Shown piece after piece: positions 31,881-39,523 of a stretch of DNA of 45,186 nucleotides. A program made the translations under genes and the position numbers. A model generated the notes under the pieces. It made no database searches, was not told the DNA's origin, and saw nothing but the letters and a program-made list of their open reading frames with translations. Location: positions 1 through 45,186 of the forward strand of contig NZ_VRTY01000048.1 of the NCBI RefSeq assembly GCF_008017455.1, read 5' to 3'. The stretch's first letter is position 1. The number at the start of each line of letters is the position of its first letter. The stretch comes from Pontibacter qinzhouensis (GTDB lineage Bacteria; Bacteroidota; Bacteroidia; Cytophagales; Hymenobacteraceae).

Positions 31881-32681
31881 ATGCAGCAAAATGGTAAAAA
31901 GATAGCATTGATAGGAGCCGGTAATGTGGCCTGGCACCTCGGGCAGGCTTTAGCGGCGGCAGGTCATACCATCAGTTACGTTTACAGTCGCACCGCAACT
32001 CATCGCGAAGCATTGGCCGCAAAACTACCGGCAGCGTCTCCCCTAGCTCACCTCAACCTGCAGCACACTGCCACCGATTGCGCCATTATCGCGGTACCAG
32101 ATGCTGCACTGGCCACAGTAGCCCAGGAGCTACAGGTGCCGGAAAACGCTTTAGTGGTGCACACCTCCGGTTCGCAGCCGCTGCAGGTGCTTGAACAGAA
32201 ACCCAGCATCCGGGCCGGTGTGTTTTACCCGCTCCAGACTTTTTCAAAAGAGAAGCCAGTAGATTTCAGCAGTATTCCAATTCTGATAGAAGCCCAGCAA
32301 GAGCAGACCCGGCAAGAACTAAAGGCCCTTGCCGAAAGCCTGAGCCAGTCGGTGCATATGGTATCGTCGGAGGCTCGGAAGCAACTGCATGTGGCAGCTG
32401 TTTTTGCCTGCAACTTCACAAACCATTTGCTTGGCATCAGCAGAGAGATTCTTCAGCAGGCTAACCTGCCCCATGAGCTGCTGCAGCCGCTCATCCAGGA
32501 AACTATAGCCAAGGCAACCGCTTTCCACCCTTTTATTGTGCAAACAGGCCCCGCCGTACGTGGCGACCACAACGTGCTCGAGGAACACCTGCGCCTCCTG
32601 CAGCAGCAGACCGGTTACAGACAACTTTACGAGCTACTATCTGCCAGCATAGCCGCTACTGCCAGCCAACCGCCACAATAA
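31881..32681 (+). CDS. Rossmann-fold DUF2520 protein (dehydrogenase-like)
   Basis: A 266-residue protein with an N-terminal NAD(P)-binding domain (IALIGAGNVAWHLGQAL, residues 8-24) and a C-terminal helical DUF2520 domain (RKQLHVAAVFACNFTNHLL; ETIAKATAFHPFIVQTGPAVRGDHNVLEEHL). The fold resembles 6-phosphogluconate/ketopantoate dehydrogenases and pyrroline-carboxylate reductase. VVHTSGSQPLQVL and RAGVFYPLQTFSKE lie at the domain joint. The substrate is unknown. Confidence 0.88.
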   Translation: MQQNGKKIALIGAGNVAWHLGQALAAAGHTISYVYSRTATHREALAAKLPAASPLAHLNLQHTATDCAIIAVPDAALATVAQELQVPENALVVHTSGSQPLQVLEQKPSIRAGVFYPLQTFSKEKPVDFSSIPILIEAQQEQTRQELKALAESLSQSVHMVSSEARKQLHVAAVFACNFTNHLLGISREILQQANLPHELLQPLIQETIAKATAFHPFIVQTGPAVRGDHNVLEEHLRLLQQQTGYRQLYELLSASIAATASQPPQ

Positions 32682-32745
32682 TTTTCCGCTCAGGCATCTG
32701 CCAGGCCGTGGTTGCAGTATAAGGTAAAGCTTTAAAACAGGCTGG

Positions 32746-32777
32746 TTTTGATTCGGGCCGAGCGTTTCATAACTTTG
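32746..32777 (+). promoter_or_regulatory. Near-ideal Bacteroidota promoter for the ferredoxin gene
   Basis: TTTTG at 32746-32750 and TAACTTTG at 32770-32777 are separated by exactly 19 bases. The ferredoxin ATG is 20 bases further. Confidence 0.75.
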
Positions 32778-32797
32778 CACTCTAAAATTAAAGACTA

Positions 32798-33127
32798 ATG
32801 AAAGTTATAAATATATCGTTTAAGTTTGCTGATGGCGCTCCCGACCAGACTCATGCTGCCGTAGAAGGCGAGTCGGTGCTTGATGTGGCCCTCAACAACA
32901 ACATTAAACTACAACACAATTGCGGTGGTGTGTGCGGCTGCAGCACCTGCCACGTGTATATAGAGGCCGGCATGGACGACCTGCCTGAGATTACAGACAA
33001 AGAAGAAGACTTTATCGACCGGGCCGTAGATCCGCGTCTTAACTCCCGGCTGGCTTGCCAGTGCGTGGTGCAAGGCAACGAAGATTTGGTAATAACCATA
33101 CCCGAGCAGGATTTCCTGGGTCATTAA
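32798..33127 (+). CDS. fdx: Isc-type 2Fe-2S ferredoxin
   Basis: A 109-residue electron carrier of the adrenodoxin/Fdx group. Cluster ligands are Cys42, Cys48, Cys51 and Cys87 (C-x5-C-x2-C...C); extra cysteines at 46 (CGGVCGCSTC) and 89 (ACQC) are common in this group. DLPEITDKEEDFID is typical. With iscX right after it, it may feed electrons to iron-sulphur cluster assembly. Confidence 0.92.
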   Translation: MKVINISFKFADGAPDQTHAAVEGESVLDVALNNNIKLQHNCGGVCGCSTCHVYIEAGMDDLPEITDKEEDFIDRAVDPRLNSRLACQCVVQGNEDLVITIPEQDFLGH

Positions 33128-33248
33128 TAGCCTGGCAGGCACCACAATTAATTTTATTTGCAGAAGGCAAACAGTAACTTGCCTCAGAAAAACGATAGGC
33201 ATTTTTGCTGGCCGGCAAAGCAGTTTTTAAATCAAGAAAAAGAACCAT

Positions 33249-33494
33249 ATGAACAAGAGCTATGAACCACCCATGCACTGGGCAGACCATGAAGATATAG
33301 CCATGGCCCTGTACGAAAAGTTTGGGGACGATTTCACAGAATCGAAAATATACCGCATCCGGTTTACAGAACTTATAGATTGGGTACTTTCTTTACCTAA
33401 TTTCGAGGGCAAGCGCGAAGGTGCTAACGAAGGCCACCTGGAGCAGATTCAGGCAAAGTGGGTATATGAGTGGCGCGATAACAACCCCTCGTAG
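33249..33494 (+). CDS. iscX: Fe-S assembly accessory protein IscX
   Basis: A small acidic protein that binds the cysteine desulfurase IscS and iron in E. coli and modulates cluster assembly. The 81 residues contain the family pattern MHWADHEDIAMALYEKF, then RFTELIDWVLSLPNF and EGHLEQIQAKWVYEW. It follows fdx by 121 bases. The other isc or suf genes are not in the window. Confidence 0.9.
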   Translation: MNKSYEPPMHWADHEDIAMALYEKFGDDFTESKIYRIRFTELIDWVLSLPNFEGKREGANEGHLEQIQAKWVYEWRDNNPS

Positions 33495-33548
33495 TTGACG
33501 CGCTAAGGCAATATCAAAAACATATGAGTCAGAGAAATTCTCTGTTTT

Positions 33549-33584
33549 TAAAGGTTCTTTCCGGTAAAGAACCTTTATTTTTTT
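33549..33584 (+). terminator. Intrinsic terminator after iscX
   Basis: TAAAGGTTCTTT and AAAGAACCTTTA around CCGGT, followed by a T run. A smaller CAGAGAA/TTCTCTG palindrome lies just upstream (33530-33544). Confidence 0.85.
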
Positions 33585-33721
33585 GCTAAATTTCAAAAAA
33601 ATAAATTTATCCTATATAGCCGCTGCACTGCATGCTAAAACTTTTTTTATCAGCAGGTTAACACTTCCGGACTTCACCAATTTCCTCTATTTTCAGACTT
33701 ATACAAGTTAAAATCAATTCT

Positions 33722-34219
33722 ATGTCTATCATACAAACAGACCTTACACGCATCAATTCTTTCGTATTCGACGTAGATGGCGTACTTACCGATGGTTTGC
33801 TCTATGCCTTTGCTGATGGCGAGCAGGTGCGTGCCTTCAATATCAAAGATGGTTTTGCTATTAAACATGCCATTCGGCAAGGGTTTAATGTGGCTATTAT
33901 TTCTGGCAAAAACGAACCCGGTGTGCGCATTAGGCTGGAGTCGCTTGATATAGAAGATATTTTTCTGGGAGTTGAAGACAAGGTAGAGGAGTTCGAGAAT
34001 TACATTTACCTGCAGGGTATACATCCGGCAACAGTAGCCTATATGGGCGACGACATGCCAGACCTTGAAGTAATGCAACGATGTGGTTTACGTGCCTGCC
34101 CCGCCGATGCCGCTGATGACATTAAAGCCATCAGTAGCTTTATAGCTACTCGCGATGGCGGCAAAGGGGCCGTGCGCGAACTAATTGAAAAAGTAATGAA
34201 AGCGCAGGATGCGTGGTAG
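33722..34219 (+). CDS. kdsC: KdsC-like HAD phosphatase
   Basis: A 165-residue HAD hydrolase of the KDO-8-phosphate phosphatase type, which makes KDO for lipopolysaccharide. Motif I is FDVDGVLTDG with Asp17 and Asp19; motif II is VAIISGK; motif IV is YMGDDMPDLEVM. The size without a cap domain and the glycine-rich C-terminus (TRDGGKGAVRELIE) fit KdsC. Some relatives dephosphorylate other sugar acids, and no other kds gene is nearby. Confidence 0.85.
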   Translation: MSIIQTDLTRINSFVFDVDGVLTDGLLYAFADGEQVRAFNIKDGFAIKHAIRQGFNVAIISGKNEPGVRIRLESLDIEDIFLGVEDKVEEFENYIYLQGIHPATVAYMGDDMPDLEVMQRCGLRACPADAADDIKAISSFIATRDGGKGAVRELIEKVMKAQDAW

Positions 34220-34266
34220 CTTAATCATAAAATTTCTTACTCCAATACAAATTTATTTAAATTAGT

Positions 34267-34298
34267 ACTTGCATATATAGTTTTTTATTCTAATTTTA
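34267..34298 (+). promoter_or_regulatory. Candidate promoter of the cold-shock gene
   Basis: ACTTG (34267-34271) and TAATTTTA (34291-34298) are 19 bases apart. The leader of about 30 bases is almost pure A/T. Confidence 0.5.
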
Positions 34299-34333
34299 CC
34301 CGGAATTAATAATTATTAAATTTTATTTTTTTT

Positions 34334-34528
34334 ATGAAAACAGGAAAAGTTAAATTCTTTATTGAATCTAAGGGCTTCGGCTTTATTACAGAAGACGAGA
34401 CGAACGAAGATTTTTTTGTGCACGTTACCGGCTTAAACGGATTAGAAATTCAGCAAAACGACCGTGTTGCTTTTGATACCCAGGAGGGCAAAAAAGGAGT
34501 GAATGCCGTAAACATTCAGAGGTTGTAG
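34334..34528 (+). CDS. Cold-shock-domain protein
   Basis: A 64-residue single-stranded RNA/DNA-binding protein of the CspA family. RNP1 is KGFGFI (residues 13-18) and RNP2 is FFVHV (27-31). It begins MKTGKVKFF, as usual. It likely loosens RNA structure; whether it is cold-induced cannot be told from the sequence. It stands alone with its own terminator. Confidence 0.93.
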   Translation: MKTGKVKFFIESKGFGFITEDETNEDFFVHVTGLNGLEIQQNDRVAFDTQEGKKGVNAVNIQRL

Positions 34529-34552
34529 AAAGAATTACTATACCGTTTAGAG

Positions 34553-34581
34553 AAAAGCTCCTTCTGAAAGGGGCTTTTTTT
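34553..34581 (+). terminator. Intrinsic terminator after the cold-shock gene
   Basis: AAAAGCTCC and GGGGCTTTT (one G-T pair) around TTCTGAAA, with a T run. The loop and right arm (CTTCTGAAAGG) resemble the centre of the 58-bp repeat, but the conserved right edge is missing. Confidence 0.85.
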
Positions 34582-34603
34582 ATGAGCACTTAAATACCTT
34601 GTG

Positions 34604-35512
34604 ATGCTGTTGCGCCTGGTTTACCTTTGCAGCGTATTTTTCCCTACCATTCTACGAAAGGCTGCCTTGAAAGAGTTTCTGAGTCTTATCCGGTTTCCGA
34701 ACCTGGTCCTGATCATACTGTGCCAGGCGCTGGTACAGGTGTGCCTGCTGTCGTACCACATCAGGTGGAGCAGTATCTGGGAGCCAGGCTTTGTTACACT
34801 TACACTCTCTACTGTTTTTGTGGCTGCTGCCGGCTACATCATAAACGACTATTACGATGTTAAAATAGATGCCATCAACAAGCCAGACCGCCTGGTTATA
34901 GGCAAGTCTATCAGAAGGCGTCCGGCAATGGGCTGGCATTTTCTGCTCTCGATACTGGGCGTGCTCATGGGTTTCTGGCTATCGTTGCCGGTTGGGCTTA
35001 TAAACCTGGGGGCGGTGCTGTTGTTGTGGGGTTACTCTGCCCTGCTCAAGCGCATGATGCTCATCGGGAACGTTGCCATTGCCTTGCTGGGAGCCTCCAT
35101 GCTACTGGTAGTAGCCGTTTACGCCGATAAACTGAACAAGATCACTATTAGCTATGCTGTGTTTGCGTTCCTGATCTCGTTTATCCGCGAAATAATAAAA
35201 GACATGGAAGACGTTAAAGGCGATGCCACCTTCGACTGCCGTACGTTACCTATTGTGGCCGGGCTTGCTAATACAAAGTTGGTGCTCTACCCGATTATTG
35301 CCGTTTTCCTGGCTTTTATCCTGCTGGTTATTTTTCACCCTTCTACTGGTTTCGTCTTCGAGATTTATATGCTGTTGCTGGTTTTCGTGCCAAGTATCTG
35401 GTTTCTGGTAAAGCTCGTGCGGGCCGATCGTAAACGCGACTTTACTTTCCTGAGCAACCTCGGCAAACTGCTTATGCTAACCGGCATCCTCTCCATGCTC
35501 TTCGTAAACTAA
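34604..35512 (+). CDS. UbiA-family prenyltransferase
   Basis: A 302-residue integral membrane enzyme that moves a prenyl chain onto an acceptor. The two Asp-rich Mg/pyrophosphate-binding motifs are NDYYDVKIDAINKPDR (about 81-96) and KDMEDVKGDATFDCRTLP (about 199-216). About eight to nine membrane segments surround them. Bacteroidota members are often labelled geranylgeranylglycerol-phosphate geranylgeranyltransferase; I cannot confirm the acceptor. The ATG at 34604 follows a GTG at 34601; a TTG at the LKEFLSLIRFPNL segment is another plausible start, as homologues often begin there. Confidence 0.85.
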   Translation: MLLRLVYLCSVFFPTILRKAALKEFLSLIRFPNLVLIILCQALVQVCLLSYHIRWSSIWEPGFVTLTLSTVFVAAAGYIINDYYDVKIDAINKPDRLVIGKSIRRRPAMGWHFLLSILGVLMGFWLSLPVGLINLGAVLLLWGYSALLKRMMLIGNVAIALLGASMLLVVAVYADKLNKITISYAVFAFLISFIREIIKDMEDVKGDATFDCRTLPIVAGLANTKLVLYPIIAVFLAFILLVIFHPSTGFVFEIYMLLLVFVPSIWFLVKLVRADRKRDFTFLSNLGKLLMLTGILSMLFVN

Positions 35513-35515
35513 TAT

Positions 35516-35572
35516 ACCCTTGGATCTAAAGCACAGTTTTCCCTTCTGAAGGGCAATTTCATTTGAATAATT
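35516..35572 (+). repeat. 58-bp intergenic repeat, copy J
   Basis: Four bases after the UbiA stop codon: ACCCTTGG, core CCCTTCTGAAGGGC, right edge ATTTCATTTGAATAATT. In sense with the gene. Confidence 0.85.
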
Positions 35573-35626
35573 TGTGCCGGACCTTGCCTTACAAGACTTT
35601 CATGCTTGAACCTTAGATTTTGAAAC

Positions 35627-35660
35627 AAAAAAAGGCCGGGAAATATCCCAGCCTTTTTTT
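35627..35660. terminator. Bidirectional terminator between convergent genes
   Basis: AAAAAAAGGC / GCCTTTTTTT with an inner GGG/CCC stem, T runs on both strands. It serves the minus-strand T9SS cargo gene and can back up the UbiA gene. Confidence 0.85.
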
Positions 35661-35678
35661 ATGAAAACACAAAACAGA

Positions 35679-37199
35679 CTATCGAACAACAAAGCGGCTC
35701 ACGGCTACTTCATTGCCTTTCATTACTCTTATAAAATAGATGCCGTTAGCAAGGCGCAACGTGTTTATTTCGGCCGACCCATTGGCACGATCAATGGTCA
35801 GCACAGTTTTGCCCAACATATCTACTACCGCTATCTGGGCATCGCGCACACTGCCCAGGTCTACTCGAACAGAACCGTTAGAAACAGTAGGATAAGCTAC
35901 AATCTGGCTGTTCTCGATCTTATCTTTGGCACTGGTAACGGTTAAGACTTCTACCATTTCATCGGCCATAGCTAATACACGGCGGTTGCTCGTCATTTTA
36001 ATAAGTTGTATGGTATAGGCATAGTTACCTGCCTCAGCAAACTGTACTCTGAATTTAAAGGTTGCATCTTTAAGTGGAAGTCCTGCCTCCGGGCCGTACC
36101 ATAAAGCGCCATCTTGCAATGTCAGGGTTTCGTATTCACCGGCTGTGCCAGTTTCTGCCATCAGCATTACATTAGCAGCCTGCTCCGGGTCTGCCAGCGT
36201 AAACCTGATGCGAACCGGGCCATCTGCTGTTACGCCTTCTGTTATAGCTACTGTAAAATCGGTGGCTGTACCTTTAACTATATTTTGCATGTTATGGAGT
36301 GTGCTCGAAATAGTAGCTCCCTGTGTAACAGTTACATTTTCCAAAACAGTGGCTACCACTACACCATTGGTGGCGTGCACAAGATCTACTTTGTACTCGT
36401 ATGTTCCGGCTTCCGCAAAGTTAATACGCATTAGCAAATTAGCCTGGCTGGTAGAGGTGCCTGTTAGCAGGAATCCTCCTTCAGGAGCATACAGAAAATT
36501 ACCCTGATCATCTTTTGTAAGCGCCATAAATGCAGGTGGTGTGCCTTCAGGGTCAGGGGCAATATATAACCTTACTTTGTCGCGTTGTGCGGGGTTGGTG
36601 AAAACATATCTCAAATAAACCAGGTCTGCGGTTCTGTCGCCTGCTGAGTAAAATACATCGAACTCGGTATCGCGGCCAGATGTTAACTCACCTGCTGGGT
36701 AATTATCGAGCGTTGAATTAACTGTAGGAGACGATATGGCATTTACATTAAATGTCTCGTCGGCACCAGCCAGCGCAGCGCCACCGGCTGCAGGCACAAT
36801 TTCGATGCGGTAGCCAAGATTACCGGCGGCCTCAAAGGTAGCTCTAAACTGCCGGGTAGCATCTGCCAGCGGAAAACCAGCTTCGGGTCCGAACGTGGCG
36901 ACACCGTCAGTAAATGGAAGGTTAACCCAATCGCTGCCCTGCATGTACTGCATTTGTATTTTAGAGCCCAGCAAGGTGGCGTTGGTACCCATAAGGGTAA
37001 AACGTAATTTAACATTGGTGTTAGCAGGTGCTGGGCCTTGTGCAGTTACTACATCGAAGGTAACCTGCTCGCGCACGTTGAAAGTCCGGTCTTTAAGGGT
37101 AGTATGTACTACTTGCCCGTTACTTACCGTTGCGAAGCCTGCTAAAAAGAGCAGCACAAAAAATGCTGAAAGAAAAAAGGAACGTAAATTTGTCATCAT
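35679..37199 (-). CDS. T9SS type A cargo protein with three internal repeats
   Basis: A 506-residue secreted protein. The signal peptide ends VSNGQ (about residue 28). Residues 30-425 are three related beta-sandwich repeats of about 125-130 residues; each contains an alike segment: GVATFGPEAGFPLADATRQF, NFLYAPEGGFLLTGTSTS and GALWYGPEAGLPLKDATFKF. Each repeat then runs into a strand of the type AEAGNYAYTIQLI. Residues 433-506 are a T9SS sorting domain (AYPTVSNGSVRVDLGS; LANGIYFIRVMKGN; ending RFVVR), which directs export and surface attachment. The repeats bear no catalytic motif I know; a binding or adhesive role is inference. The start could also be the second Met. Confidence 0.85.
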   Translation of the reverse strand: MMTNLRSFFLSAFFVLLFLAGFATVSNGQVVHTTLKDRTFNVREQVTFDVVTAQGPAPANTNVKLRFTLMGTNATLLGSKIQMQYMQGSDWVNLPFTDGVATFGPEAGFPLADATRQFRATFEAAGNLGYRIEIVPAAGGAALAGADETFNVNAISSPTVNSTLDNYPAGELTSGRDTEFDVFYSAGDRTADLVYLRYVFTNPAQRDKVRLYIAPDPEGTPPAFMALTKDDQGNFLYAPEGGFLLTGTSTSQANLLMRINFAEAGTYEYKVDLVHATNGVVVATVLENVTVTQGATISSTLHNMQNIVKGTATDFTVAITEGVTADGPVRIRFTLADPEQAANVMLMAETGTAGEYETLTLQDGALWYGPEAGLPLKDATFKFRVQFAEAGNYAYTIQLIKMTSNRRVLAMADEMVEVLTVTSAKDKIENSQIVAYPTVSNGSVRVDLGSVRDAQIAVVDMLGKTVLTIDRANGSAEINTLRLANGIYFIRVMKGNEVAVSRFVVR

Positions 37200-37435
37200 T
37201 CAATAAAAATTTTAGAAAAATTTAAACATTAAAAATATCCAACAACAAAACACCTCTGAAAGTATTGTTGCTGTAAATTCGCTTTGAATATCGTTTTTTG
37301 GCTATACGTACGTTTTTTGTTACTGTATGAAAAAAGTGCTACATTTTTATAGTAAAATTTCAGCTGAATTCGCAACATTCTCATATAGAACGCACAAAGG
37401 CTTTTCAGGCCTCGGCGAATGCTCGTATATTTGCC

Positions 37436-37443
37436 GTGTTGGT
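37436..37443 (+). promoter_or_regulatory. -7 element of the Fur-family gene
   Basis: TATATTTG is a perfect TAnnTTTG, with TTTT 20 bases upstream. The ATG follows after eleven bases, implying a very short leader. Confidence 0.6.
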
Positions 37444-37454
37444 TCCTAAAACTC

Positions 37455-37889
37455 ATGACAAAACAAGCACAAGAACTTATTAAGACTTACGGGCTCCGGA
37501 ACACGAAGTGCCGCCTCGACATCTTGGACTTATTCCTGACAAACGACCATGCCCTAGCGCATGCCGACATAGAACAGACCCTGAACGACCGTTACGACCG
37601 CGTTACCATTTACCGCACGCTATACTCCTTTAAGGAGAAAGGACTTTTACACAGCATCAACGACATCAGCGGAGCCATAAAGTATGCCCTTTGCCAGGAA
37701 GCCTGCACGCAACACCAGCACTTCGACAACCACATCCATTTTAGCTGCACAAACTGCAGCCAAACCTTTTGTATAAGTGAGGTGCATATTCCGGCCATGC
37801 AATTGCCGGCTGGTTACAAAGTAGCCAAGCTGCACTTCTCGGCCGAAGGTCTTTGCAAAACCTGCAGCCAGCAAGCGGCTACTTCGTAA
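37455..37889 (+). CDS. Fur-family metal-responsive regulator
   Basis: A 144-residue repressor. The winged-helix part contains LRNTKCRLDILDLFL and YDRVTIYRTLYSFKEKGLLHSI, the family's DNA-reading helix. The dimerisation part has a His-rich metal site (HQHFDNHIHFSC) and two CxxC zinc pairs (CTNC and CKTC). I used the ATG at 37455 because MTKQAQELIKTYGLR aligns with family starts and the -7 element is just upstream; the open frame extends to 37419. It may be a Zur or Fur; the sequence does not decide which metal. Confidence 0.9.
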   Translation: MTKQAQELIKTYGLRNTKCRLDILDLFLTNDHALAHADIEQTLNDRYDRVTIYRTLYSFKEKGLLHSINDISGAIKYALCQEACTQHQHFDNHIHFSCTNCSQTFCISEVHIPAMQLPAGYKVAKLHFSAEGLCKTCSQQAATS

Positions 37890-37977
37890 GGCAAAACCGT
37901 TTCTTTTATGGGTTGCCTTACGTACCAGTGTTACCAGCGGCTGTCTGGCCTGCTCTGTTTATGTAACTCCTGCTCCT

Positions 37978-38478
37978 ATGGCTCAACCCGATGCAAAAGA
38001 GGTTTTTATTCAAAAAATATCCTCGCCCGCCAAAATGCGGCTGTTTATGCTGGCCAACCTGCCGATGGCACTTTTGGCAGATGTGCGCGTTGCCAGCCTC
38101 TCCGAAACCAAGGCTACCACCACCATACCGTTTAAGTACCTGAACAAAAACCCTTTCCGGTCTATCTATTTCGCCTGCCTGAGTATGGCCGCCGAACTCT
38201 CGACAGGGGTGCTCTGCCTGCTGCACATACACCAGGCGCGGCCTGCCATCTCCATGCTGCTGGTGCACATGGAGGCCACCTTCACCAAAAAGGCCGTTGG
38301 CAAAATATTGTTTGTGTGCGAAGACGGGGAGCAGATACAGCAGACAGTGGAAAGAGCAAAAGCCACCGGCGAGGGCCAGACGATTACCGCCACCGCCCTG
38401 GGCACCGACGAGGCTGGCGACCATGTAGCCAGTTTCCGGTTTACCTGGTCGTTTAAGGCTAGAACCAAGCAGAAATAA
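37978..38478 (+). CDS. DUF4442 hot-dog-fold protein (thioesterase-like)
   Basis: A 166-residue protein whose middle (TTIPFKYLNKNPFRSIYFACLSMAAELSTGVL) matches DUF4442, a branch of the hot-dog fold related to acyl-CoA thioesterases. Later strands (ATFTKKAVGKILFVCEDG; VASFRFTWSFKAR) fit the sheet. Catalytic residues of this branch are not well known to me. The stop codon touches repeat copy K. Confidence 0.8.
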   Translation: MAQPDAKEVFIQKISSPAKMRLFMLANLPMALLADVRVASLSETKATTTIPFKYLNKNPFRSIYFACLSMAAELSTGVLCLLHIHQARPAISMLLVHMEATFTKKAVGKILFVCEDGEQIQQTVERAKATGEGQTITATALGTDEAGDHVASFRFTWSFKARTKQK

Positions 38479-38534
38479 ATTATTAGAATGCAATTGGCCT
38501 TCAGAAGGTTTTTGAGCCTGAATTAGCCAAGGGT
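38478..38534 (-). repeat. 58-bp intergenic repeat, copy K (reversed)
   Basis: Minus orientation between two plus-strand genes: ACCCTTGG edge at 38534, core CCTTCTGAAGG, right edge TTGCATTCTAATAATT ending at 38478 on the DUF4442 stop codon. It opposes the direction of both neighbours. Confidence 0.8.
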
Positions 38535-38646
38535 ACACAGTTCTACCTTAAACCAAACCTGCTGTTTAAACCTCTTCAACCGGCCAGTTTAAGATCAAGC
38601 ATTCATTTCAGGAGCAGACAAATTCCCAATCTTAAAAGATAAACAC

Positions 38647-38654
38647 TATCTTTG
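38647..38654 (+). promoter_or_regulatory. -7 element of purN
   Basis: TATCTTTG is a perfect TAnnTTTG, 24 bases before the TTG start of purN. No clear -33. Confidence 0.6.
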
Positions 38655-38678
38655 CGCCAAAATTCATGAGTAGAACCC

Positions 38679-39284
38679 TTGGCACAACCAGATAAAAAGA
38701 ATATAGTTATTTTGGCTTCGGGCTCAGGCAGCAACGCACAGCGCCTGATGGAGTACTTTGAGCACCACACCACCATACGTGTAGCTGCTTTGTTCTCGAA
38801 CAACCCAAACGCCTATGCCCTGAAAAGAGCCGAGACATTTAATGTCCCGGCTCTTTTGTTTAGCAGAAATGAATTCGTTAACTCCGACAAAGTGCTCCTG
38901 CAACTGCAGGAGTACCAGCCCGACCTGATTGTGCTGGCGGGTTTTCTGTGGCTGGTGCCGCAGCACATTGTAAAAGCCTTTCCGAATAAAATTATAAACA
39001 TACACCCGGCGCTGCTGCCCTATTATGGCGGCAAAGGAATGCACGGCATACATGTGCACACGGCCGTAGTGCAGGCAAAAGAGCAGGAGTCAGGTATTTC
39101 GATTCACTTCGTGAATGAGGAGTATGACAAAGGCGACCTGGTGCGCCAGTACCGTTGCCCGGTGCTGCCCCACGACACCCCCGAAGAACTGGCAGCCCGT
39201 GTGCTGCAGCTCGAGCATGAGTACCTGCCCAAAGTGGTAGAGGAACTGCTGCTGAGCAACGGCACAGAAAACAGCCAGCGCTAG
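38679..39284 (+). CDS. purN: Phosphoribosylglycinamide formyltransferase
   Basis: Transfers a formyl group from formyl-tetrahydrofolate to GAR in purine synthesis. The 201 residues hold the phosphate loop SGSGSNAQRL (14-23) and the catalytic set Asn107, His109 (NIHPALLPYYGGKGMHG) and Asp150 (EEYDKGDLV). The start appears to be a TTG at 38679, giving LAQPDKKNIVILASG; no in-frame ATG lies in a suitable place. An ATG at 38666 is in another frame and makes a nine-codon ORF (stop at 38693-38695) overlapping the TTG. The next gene, purH, is in the same pathway but is separated by repeats. Confidence 0.93.
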   Translation: MAQPDKKNIVILASGSGSNAQRLMEYFEHHTTIRVAALFSNNPNAYALKRAETFNVPALLFSRNEFVNSDKVLLQLQEYQPDLIVLAGFLWLVPQHIVKAFPNKIINIHPALLPYYGGKGMHGIHVHTAVVQAKEQESGISIHFVNEEYDKGDLVRQYRCPVLPHDTPEELAARVLQLEHEYLPKVVEELLLSNGTENSQR

Positions 39285-39311
39285 CACCTCTGCTTCAAGA
39301 TTACGTTAGTT

Positions 39312-39437
39312 AAAATGATTGTTGTTTGTTGATTGATGGTTGATAAATGGCTTAATGGTTAAATTGTTAAATGGCTGATATGACTACAGCTTTTAACTCT
39401 TAACTAAATTAAAAGTCTGGTGTCTAACATCTATCTA
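39312..39437 (+). repeat. Word-repeat tail between purN and purH
   Basis: Contains TTGATTGATGGTTGATAAATGG, CTTAATGGTTAAATTG, CTTTTAACTCTTAACTAA and GTGTCTAACATCTATC. Here the tail comes before a partial core (copy L), the reverse of the usual order. Confidence 0.65.
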
Positions 39438-39471
39438 AAGCCTTCAGAAGGCCATTTTCATCTGAATAATT
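39438..39471 (+). repeat. 58-bp repeat, partial copy L
   Basis: Right part only: AAAGCCTTCAGAAGGCC, then TTTTCATCTGAATAATT. It ends 52 bases before purH, upstream of the gene. Confidence 0.75.
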
Positions 39472-39523
39472 CACGCAATCACGCATTCAAAATTTAAAAA
39501 AGGCAAATAACATATACGACTAT

